From an uncultured beta proteobacterium (lineage in GTDB: Bacteria; Pseudomonadota; Gammaproteobacteria; Burkholderiales; Burkholderiaceae), in NCBI GenBank assembly GCA_903845455.1, contig CAIMXN010000240.1, forward strand, positions 1-5,170: a stretch of 5,170 nt of DNA. The letters run 5' to 3'. Numbering within the stretch: the stretch's first letter is position 1; the number at the start of each line of letters is the position of its first letter. The position numbers and the translations under genes were made by a program. Positions 4,526 through 5,170 of this stretch are shown here, in pieces. The notes beneath the pieces were generated by a model. That model saw only the letters and a list, made by a program, of their open reading frames with translations. It made no database searches and was not told the origin of the DNA.

Positions 4526-4714
4526 TTGTTAAGTTCTTATTTCTAGTGCAAATATTTGTTATTTAATAGCTCTGATTTGCGGGGGTTTCTACTTATCTAC
4601 TAGTATTTAAGTACTAGTAGAAATTATGTATATATAGATGTTTGCTACTGTTTTCTAGATTAGTCATGAAATCTATAATAAATTAGGGTAATCTGCTTGT
4701 ACTTATAAGGATAA
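4526..4714 (+). promoter_or_regulatory. AT-rich leader with large inverted repeat and possible promoter
   Basis: No gene is seen here. TCTACTAGTA (4596-4605) and TACTAGTAGA (4612-4621) form a perfect 10-bp inverted repeat around TTTAAG. No T run follows on either strand, so an operator or cruciform is likelier than a terminator. TATAAT at 4674-4679 is a perfect -10 sequence, but the expected -35 position holds only TTTTCT. The downstream surface protein gene is probably expressed from here. Confidence 0.45.
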
Positions 4715-5170
4715 ATGGGGAAATCCATGGCTACAGTATTACAAGCAATTACAGCATTTAACACAAATCATACGGGGGTTGCAAAACAAGCTATCACTGA
4801 TACTGCAGCCAATATTGCAGCAAATCTAGATACATTAAATGCGATAGCCGTTGCTGGAAAAATTGCTTCAGTTGCATTCTCCACAACGACTACAACGCTG
4901 GCAATAACAGGAGCTCAGTTATTCAAAGACACAGCCATCCTGTCATTATTGCCATCGACTTATAAGTTAACGGTCTCTGCAGTCCTTGCGCAAAATGTGG
5001 CAAGTGCAATAACAAATACTCATACAACTTCCATCACCGTCTCTGACTCTGCAGATAACATCTATGCCAATATTGCAGCCATTGTCACCAATCAAGCGAA
5101 GATCACAACGCTGACTGAAACGGGCACAATCGGTACCGTTGCTTTAACAGCTGCTCAATACACCACTACC
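4715..5170 (+). CDS. Large repetitive surface or secreted protein, N-terminal part
   Basis: The frame is open for 152 codons to the window end, so the gene is partial. The product is rich in Thr, Ala, Ile, Val, Ser and Asn, lacks cysteine, and contains repeats. A unit starting TDTAANIAANLDTL recurs as SDSADNIYANIAAI, and the 14-base sequence GCCAATATTGCAGC is repeated at 4808-4821 and 5066-5079, 258 bp or 86 codons apart. Such repeats are typical of long adhesins and RTX-like proteins exported by type I secretion, which fits the lack of an N-terminal signal peptide. The C-terminus needed to prove this is outside the window. ATG 4715 is used because AAGG lies four bases upstream; ATG 4727 is the alternative and has no clear ribosome-binding site. 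This is host sequence outside the element. Confidence 0.75.
   Translation, partial: MGKSMATVLQAITAFNTNHTGVAKQAITDTAANIAANLDTLNAIAVAGKIASVAFSTTTTTLAITGAQLFKDTAILSLLPSTYKLTVSAVLAQNVASAITNTHTTSITVSDSADNIYANIAAIVTNQAKITTLTETGTIGTVALTAAQYTTT

Noticed and set aside
4715..5170. Cargo gene of the element
   Set aside because: It lies beyond attR and the original tRNA terminator, so it is host chromosome.

Overview
The window shows a chromosomal tRNA gene carrying a small, decayed integrative element of about 4.4 kb, followed by host sequence. AT-rich DNA, a P4-type integrase arm domain, an HTH regulator with a GRPKGSTT motif and a repeat-rich surface protein without a signal peptide together suggest a low-GC betaproteobacterium (Polynucleobacter-like). 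That placement is inference, not proof.

Layout. Bases 1-37 are the 3' end of a tRNA gene. Its last 16 bases (22-37) recur exactly at 4440-4455, so they read as attL and attR of an element integrated at the tRNA 3' end. Inside attL come a rho-independent terminator, a pair of TGTACCTT repeats (81-100), a possible leader peptide, and a 663-residue PD-(D/E)XK nuclease plus SF1 helicase of the Schlafen-g3/DUF2075 type. This is the main cargo and a good anti-phage candidate. Next are a small lipoprotein gene on the minus strand and an XRE-type regulator on the plus strand. The right half is a minus-strand operon. Read in its own direction it contains a tyrosine integrase cut down to its arm-binding domain, a fragment of an HUH rolling-circle Rep, a 39-residue small protein, and a 124-residue GGRKxGTPN protein resembling phage small-terminase-type proteins. 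Two copies of a 17-bp palindrome close the operon. A second TGTACC pair overlaps the integrase ribosome-binding site next to attR.

How it fits together. Integrase, Rep and a terminase-like protein in one operon look like the core of a phage satellite or replicating integrative element. The nuclease-helicase and lipoprotein would be cargo, possibly controlled by the XRE protein. The integrase has no catalytic domain and the Rep lacks its N-terminus, with the break between them within about 20 bp. The element therefore probably cannot move on its own, although both ends and arm-like sites are intact and could be used by a related integrase.

Beyond attR the host DNA resumes. It holds a strong GC-rich terminator that probably served the tRNA before insertion, an AT-rich leader with a large inverted repeat and a possible promoter, and the start of a large repetitive protein that runs off the window.
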